Below, one piece after another: positions 60,107-64,000 of a stretch of 64,000 bases of DNA (position 1 is its first letter; each line of letters starts with the position of its first letter). The notes beneath the pieces are model-generated. The model was not told the origin of the DNA and did not search any database. It saw only the letters and a program-made list of their open reading frames with translations. The DNA comes from Poseidonibacter ostreae. Its GTDB lineage: Bacteria > Campylobacterota > Campylobacteria > Campylobacterales > Arcobacteraceae. The stretch covers positions 49,507-113,506 of the forward strand of contig NZ_WFKI01000004.1 in assembly GCF_009208055.1 (NCBI RefSeq), written 5' to 3'. The translations under genes were made by a program, and so were the position numbers.

Positions 60107-60943
60107 ATGAAAAATTTAGTTAAAAAGTTTTTAGTAGCAGTTTTTGCTATTAGTACATTATTTACTGTAAATTCATTTGCAGATGATATTGAGTTGTGGA
60201 AAAAGTCTACATTAAATCAAATCTTACAAAGAGGTGAGCTAAGAGTAGGTATGGAACCTGGGTATATGCCTTTTGAAATGAAAGATAAAAAAGGTCGAAT
60301 CATAGGTTATGATGTTGATATGGCTAAGAAAATGGCTAAAGAAATGGGTGTTAAATTAAAACTTGTTCCAACTTCTTGGGATGGTATTATTGCTGGACTA
60401 TTAACTAATAAGTTTGATATTATTATGTCTGGTATGACTATAACTCAACAAAGAAACTTAAAAATTAACTTTGCAGATCCTTATGTAGTTGTTGGTCAAA
60501 CAATCATGATTAGAAAAGAGTTAGCAGGAAAAATTAAATCAGCTGCTGATTTAGATAAACCTGAATATACTGTTGTTACAAAACTTGGTGTAACAGGAGA
60601 AATTGCTACTAAAAAATTCTTTAAAAATGCAAAAATTATTACTTTTGAAACAGAATCAGATGCAGCATCTGAAGTATTAAATGGTAAAGCAGATGGAATG
60701 GTATATGATCAACCTTACAATATCTTATTTATGAGTGATAAAGGTAAAGATAAATTAGTACATTTAGATACTCCTTTAACTTATGAACCTCTTGGTTGGG
60801 CTATTAGAAAAGGTGATCCTGATTTCCTTAACTGGTTAAATAACTTCTTAAGACAAATTAAGGGTGATAAAGTTGTAGATTTCCATGAAAAATTAAATAA
60901 TAAATGGTTAAGAGATACTTCTTGGTTAAAAAGAGTTCAGTAA
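60107..60943 (+). CDS. Polar amino acid ABC transporter substrate-binding protein
   Basis: A 278-residue periplasmic binding protein with a signal peptide (1-25, ending VNSFADD) and family 3 binding-protein features: ILQRGELRVGMEPGYMPFE, IGYDVDMAKKMAKEMG, FDIIMSGMTITQQR, and the C-terminal hinge region GKADGMVYDQPY. The substrate is probably a polar amino acid; the exact one is not readable. RBS AAAAGGAA. Confidence 0.93.
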   Translation: MKNLVKKFLVAVFAISTLFTVNSFADDIELWKKSTLNQILQRGELRVGMEPGYMPFEMKDKKGRIIGYDVDMAKKMAKEMGVKLKLVPTSWDGIIAGLLTNKFDIIMSGMTITQQRNLKINFADPYVVVGQTIMIRKELAGKIKSAADLDKPEYTVVTKLGVTGEIATKKFFKNAKIITFETESDAASEVLNGKADGMVYDQPYNILFMSDKGKDKLVHLDTPLTYEPLGWAIRKGDPDFLNWLNNFLRQIKGDKVVDFHEKLNNKWLRDTSWLKRVQ

Positions 60944-60946
60944 CAT

Positions 60947-61912
60947 ATGGCTAAGAGAAAATCATTAGCAGAGAATAAAACAGTAGGGCATTTTATTGCC
61001 TTGTTGTTTTTCGTAGCCGTAGGTTACTTCTTTTATGCAGCAGCTGCAAATATGAACTATGTTTGGAAATGGAATAGTGTTCCAAAGTATTTTGCATATG
61101 AAGAAACAATTTCACTTGAAGCTACTATAGATGGAAAACTAGTATTCGAAGATAACAAATACTTTATTGATGGTGATGAAAAAGTAGAAGTTAAAAATTT
61201 AGATAGTAGTTTTCTATTTGATTATGAAGTTAACGAAGATGTTTATGAAGGTGATGTGATTGCTTCAAAATCTGAAATGAGAGCAGGTCCGGTATTATCA
61301 GGACTTTGGATAACGTTAAAAATTTCATTTTTTGCAATGATTCTAACCTTAATTATTGGTATTATAGTAGCACTTATGAAGCTATCTTCAATGATATTCT
61401 TACAAGATATTGCAACTGTATATATTACAATTGTAAGAGGTACACCTTTACTTGTACAAATATTCTTATTTTATTTTATAGTTGCAAATATCTTTGAATT
61501 AGAAAGAATGGTTGCTGGTATCTTATCTCTTGGTATTTTCTTTGGTGCATATATGGCAGAGATTTTAAGAGGTGCAATACAATCTATTGATAAAGGGCAG
61601 CTTGAAGCTGCAAAATCACTTGGTATTTCAAACTTTCAAGCTATGAGATATATTATTTTACCTCAAGCATTTAAAAGAGCATTGCCAACTTTAGTAGGTG
61701 AAACGATTGCGCTTGTAAAAGATTCATCTTTAGTATCTGTTATTTCTATTACAGATTTAACAAAAGTTGGTAAAGAGATAGTTGCGAATACTTTCTCTCC
61801 TTTTGAAACTTGGATTGTAATTGCATTATTATATTTATGTATTACTTCAATATTAAGTCTAATTGGACATAAAATAGAAAAAAGAATGGAAGCAAAAGGT
61901 GGAATGAGTTAA
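60947..61912 (+). CDS. Polar amino acid ABC transporter permease with extra periplasmic insert
   Basis: A 321-residue permease. Typical HisM/GlnP proteins have 220-250 residues. Here a first helix (about 14-36) is followed by about 70 soluble residues (40-108, with ATIDGKLVFEDNKYFIDGDE) before the standard permease core, which has SGLWITLKISFF, the EAA loop EAAKSLGISNFQAMRYIILPQAFKRALP and helices to the end. The insert is probably periplasmic and may contact the binding protein. The stop is followed at once by the GTG of marC. Confidence 0.9.
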   Translation: MAKRKSLAENKTVGHFIALLFFVAVGYFFYAAAANMNYVWKWNSVPKYFAYEETISLEATIDGKLVFEDNKYFIDGDEKVEVKNLDSSFLFDYEVNEDVYEGDVIASKSEMRAGPVLSGLWITLKISFFAMILTLIIGIIVALMKLSSMIFLQDIATVYITIVRGTPLLVQIFLFYFIVANIFELERMVAGILSLGIFFGAYMAEILRGAIQSIDKGQLEAAKSLGISNFQAMRYIILPQAFKRALPTLVGETIALVKDSSLVSVISITDLTKVGKEIVANTFSPFETWIVIALLYLCITSILSLIGHKIEKRMEAKGGMS

Positions 61913-62539
61913 GTGGAACTCATTTCAAACTTCTTACAACAATCAATAACATTTTTTGCCATTATGGATCCCATTGGTATAAGTGCTATTGCCTTGTCTT
62001 TATTAAGTACAAATATTACAAAAACGCAAATATCTCAGGTTGCTTTCAAATCAACACTTACTATAATCATAGCTTTTTTTGTTGTACTTATAAGTGGTGA
62101 ATTTATTTTAAAAGTTTTTGGAATTGATGAAAATTCATTAAAAGTTATGGGTGGTATTATCCTAATTTTAATGGCAATTTCTATGGTAAATGGTTCAACA
62201 AAAGAGAAAACAAATAATGAAGAAAAAGATTATGCCGAACTAGCAATTATTCCTATTGGAATTCCTATTGCTTTTGGGACTGGACTTTTTACTACAATTA
62301 TTATTTTTAAACATGAAGCTTCTACTTTTCTAGATTTATTCTCTATTTCCTTAGCATTTTGTTTAAATGCTTTAGTCTTTTATTTTGTTCTTAAAAACTC
62401 AATTTATATTAAAAAATATTTAGGAGTTACAGGACAAAATATTATTACAAAACTTATGGGATTAATTGTAGGAGCAATTGCTGTACAATTTATAATAAGT
62501 GGTATTGTTCATCTTGCAAAAGGATATATGGGTGCTTGA
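61913..62539 (+). CDS. MarC family integral membrane protein
   Basis: A 208-residue protein with six helices of the MarC (UPF0056) family, whose function is unknown despite an old link with multiple antibiotic resistance. FFAIMDPIGISAIALSLL, DENSLKVMGGIILILMAISM and PIGIPIAFGTGLFTTIII are conserved. Starts at GTG 61913 right after the permease stop (TAAGTG), so it is translated with the ABC operon. Confidence 0.9.
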   Translation: MELISNFLQQSITFFAIMDPIGISAIALSLLSTNITKTQISQVAFKSTLTIIIAFFVVLISGEFILKVFGIDENSLKVMGGIILILMAISMVNGSTKEKTNNEEKDYAELAIIPIGIPIAFGTGLFTTIIIFKHEASTFLDLFSISLAFCLNALVFYFVLKNSIYIKKYLGVTGQNIITKLMGLIVGAIAVQFIISGIVHLAKGYMGA

Positions 62540-63146
62540 TATTTATTTAAAAGGGTTTATTGTAACGTTTTCTTTGATTGTTGCAATTGGCGCACAAAAT
62601 GCATATATATTAAAACTAGGACTTTTAAAACAGTATGTTGGTCTTGCTGTTACTTTATGTATTTTATTTGATACTCTTTTAATTTCAGCTGGAGTATTAG
62701 GACTTGGTTTTTTTGTAAAAGGAAATCAGTTTTTAATAAATAGTATTGCAATAATTGGAATAATATTTTTAACTGTTTATGCATTTTTGTCATTTAAATC
62801 AGCTTTTAAAAATGAGAGTATAAAAATAGATGATGAAATAAAAACTAATCCTTTAGGAAAAGTAATAACTATGCTTTTAGTATTTACTTTTTTAAATCCA
62901 CATACATATTTAGATACAGTTCTTCTAATTGGTGGAATTGGTGCAAATTTAAGTGATGATTTAAAATTATACTTTTTATTGGGTGCAATTACAGGTTCTT
63001 CTGTTTGGTTTATTTCTTTAGGTTATGGGGCAAGGTTATTAATTCCTTTATTTAAAAAAGCTATTACTTGGAAGATTTTAGATATTTCTATTGGTATTAT
63101 TATGCTTATAATTGCTTATTCTTTGATAGATTTAATTGTATATTAG
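62532..63146 (+). CDS. LysE/ArgO family amino acid exporter
   Basis: A 204-residue protein with six helices. I chose GTG 62532 (VLDIYLKGF) with AAAGGATAT upstream, overlapping marC by 8 bp. Signature FIVTFSLIVAIGAQNAYILKLGL, then FLNPHTYLDTVLLIGGIGA, match LysE/ArgO basic amino acid exporters rather than RhtB homoserine exporters. Together with the ABC importer it suggests amino acid balance, by inference. Confidence 0.9.
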   Translation: MLDIYLKGFIVTFSLIVAIGAQNAYILKLGLLKQYVGLAVTLCILFDTLLISAGVLGLGFFVKGNQFLINSIAIIGIIFLTVYAFLSFKSAFKNESIKIDDEIKTNPLGKVITMLLVFTFLNPHTYLDTVLLIGGIGANLSDDLKLYFLLGAITGSSVWFISLGYGARLLIPLFKKAITWKILDISIGIIMLIIAYSLIDLIVY

Positions 63147-63181
63147 ATAGTATTTAAAATTATCAACAATAAGGGTAAAAA

Positions 63182-63958
63182 ATGAATAATACAAGTGTAG
63201 AAAAAATAGGTTGTTTTAATACAATTTTAGACCCATATAATGGAATAACAATAGAACAATCCTCTCTTCCAAATTCTAAAGAAGAGTTTGAGATAAACTT
63301 AGATTATTTAATAGAAAATACGCAAGATAGAAGAAATGTAATCTGGATATATATTGATATAAAGCGTTCAGATTTTATTCCAATTGCTACAAAAAAAGGC
63401 TTTTTCTTTCACTCTTGTGATGAAAAATATGTTTTAGTAGTTAAAAGATTAATAAAAGGTGCAATAATTCCAACAGCTGCTAATCATACTTTAGGTGTGG
63501 GTGCTGTTGTAATAAATGAAGCGAATCAATTATTAGTAATAAAAGAAAGAGTGTCAAATCTAGGTTTTAAACTTCCAGGTGGTCATATAGATAATGGAGA
63601 AATGATTTCATCTGCAGTTGTACGAGAAGTTAAAGAAGAAACAGGAATTGATGTAGAATTTGACTCAATTATTTCTTTAGGCCACTTTTATCCTCATCAA
63701 TTTCACAAATCAAACTTATATATATTATGTATTGCAAATGCAAAATCAAGCGAAATAAATATTGAAGATACAAAAGAGATTCTTGAAGCTAGATGGATGG
63801 ATATAAATGAATACTTAGAAGATGAAAAAGTACTTTCATATTCAAAAGCTGTTGTTATTTCAGCACTTGAATATAAAGGTTTTAAACTAGCAAATCATGA
63901 AACACTTTGTCATATAAAAAAAGATTTTGAACTATTTTTTCCTATGACAAATAAATAG
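63182..63958 (+). CDS. Nudix hydrolase with pre-Nudix domain, NUDT6-like
   Basis: A 258-residue protein. The C-terminal Nudix domain starts near residue 98 and has a full Nudix box GHIDNGEMISSAVVREVKEETGI split as GGHIDNGEM and REVKEETGI (GX5EX7REUXEEXGU). The N-terminal 95 residues have VIWIYIDIKRSDFIPIATKKGFFFH in pieces (IWIYIDI; IATKKGFFFHSC), the same order as in eukaryotic NUDT6-type proteins (VWLHIPI, AASLGFCFHH). Substrate unknown. RBS AAGGGT. No terminator is visible before the window ends. Confidence 0.87.
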   Translation: MNNTSVEKIGCFNTILDPYNGITIEQSSLPNSKEEFEINLDYLIENTQDRRNVIWIYIDIKRSDFIPIATKKGFFFHSCDEKYVLVVKRLIKGAIIPTAANHTLGVGAVVINEANQLLVIKERVSNLGFKLPGGHIDNGEMISSAVVREVKEETGIDVEFDSIISLGHFYPHQFHKSNLYILCIANAKSSEINIEDTKEILEARWMDINEYLEDEKVLSYSKAVVISALEYKGFKLANHETLCHIKKDFELFFPMTNK

Positions 63959-64000
63959 TTTAATTTTTATATAAATTAAATATAATACATTTAAAAAAAT

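Noticed and set aside
1..64000. CRISPR array, IS elements, prophage, rRNA or tRNA genes
   Set aside because: No regularly spaced repeats, transposase-like genes, integrase or tRNA cloverleaf pattern was found in any gap; the longest gap is 292 bp.

Overview
The window is a dense, very AT-rich bacterial chromosome segment. It holds about 68 protein genes with short gaps, many 1-11 bp start/stop overlaps and frequent TTG starts. Gene content and order point to Campylobacterota, most likely an Arcobacter-like genus. The pointers are an HP0268-type gene end followed by miaB and a DUF374 acyltransferase, futalosine-route menaquinone synthesis (MqnE), the ndk-DUF177-rpmF-plsX-fabH block, and an AcnD/PrpF-type methylcitrate cycle. 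This assignment is inference from gene content, not a database match. I see no rRNA, tRNA, IS element, prophage, integrase or CRISPR array. No gene-free stretch reaches 300 bp.

Layout. 1-9 kb: tRNA modification (miaB), a lipid acyltransferase, a large single-pass protein of possible PilM/N/O-like architecture, mqnE, beta-carbonic anhydrase, bioF, and an AraC regulator with an MFS transporter. 9-18 kb: yraN, thiS, an orphan OmpR-type regulator, a MidA-like methyltransferase, an OmpA lipoprotein, pyruvate kinase, a TolC-like protein, argD and a fatty-acid cis/trans isomerase. 18-27 kb: pyrB, pabB/pabC, a LapG-like protease, a possible SspB-like protein, azlCD, the phospholipid/fatty-acid block, a ferredoxin and a peroxiredoxin. 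27-35.5 kb: rho, a UDG-superfamily protein, murI, dnaX, two thioredoxin-fold periplasmic proteins, hemC and an isochorismatase-like hydrolase. 35.5-43 kb: the propionate (2-methylcitrate) cluster prpB-prpC-acnD-prpF and a divergent HTH protein, with a regulatory-looking intergenic region. 43-49 kb: a GAF-GGDEF cyclase, a 2-hydroxyacid dehydrogenase, and a response regulator / CHASE-PAS kinase / response regulator-GGDEF cluster. 49-54 kb: a five-gene minus-strand operon coding for a MotA/ExbB-like channel with a cytoplasmic coiled-coil tail, a MotB/OmpA-like partner with a long coiled coil, an unlisted 38-residue basic peptide joined by ATGA overlaps at both ends, a Tat-signal gluconate-dehydrogenase subunit 3, and a GMC flavoprotein lacking the usual catalytic pair. 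54-64 kb: thyA/folA, a methyltransferase, an HPP protein, a tiny periplasmic variant-LRR protein behind a textbook FNR-type promoter, a glycosyltransferase, a DMT transporter, a polar amino acid ABC transporter, MarC and LysE-type exporters, and a NUDT6-like Nudix hydrolase.

The best candidates for something undescribed are the MotAB-like / small peptide / flavoprotein operon (49.0-53.8 kb), the three 24-bp-spaced repeats and the HTH regulator of the propionate cluster, the overlapping perfect hairpins between acnD and prpF, the FNR-box promoter nested inside a larger inverted repeat near 57.06 kb, and several small genes below usual length cut-offs (rpmF, the 38-aa peptide and a possible 52-aa membrane peptide before the AraC gene). 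All motif positions and alignments were made by eye.
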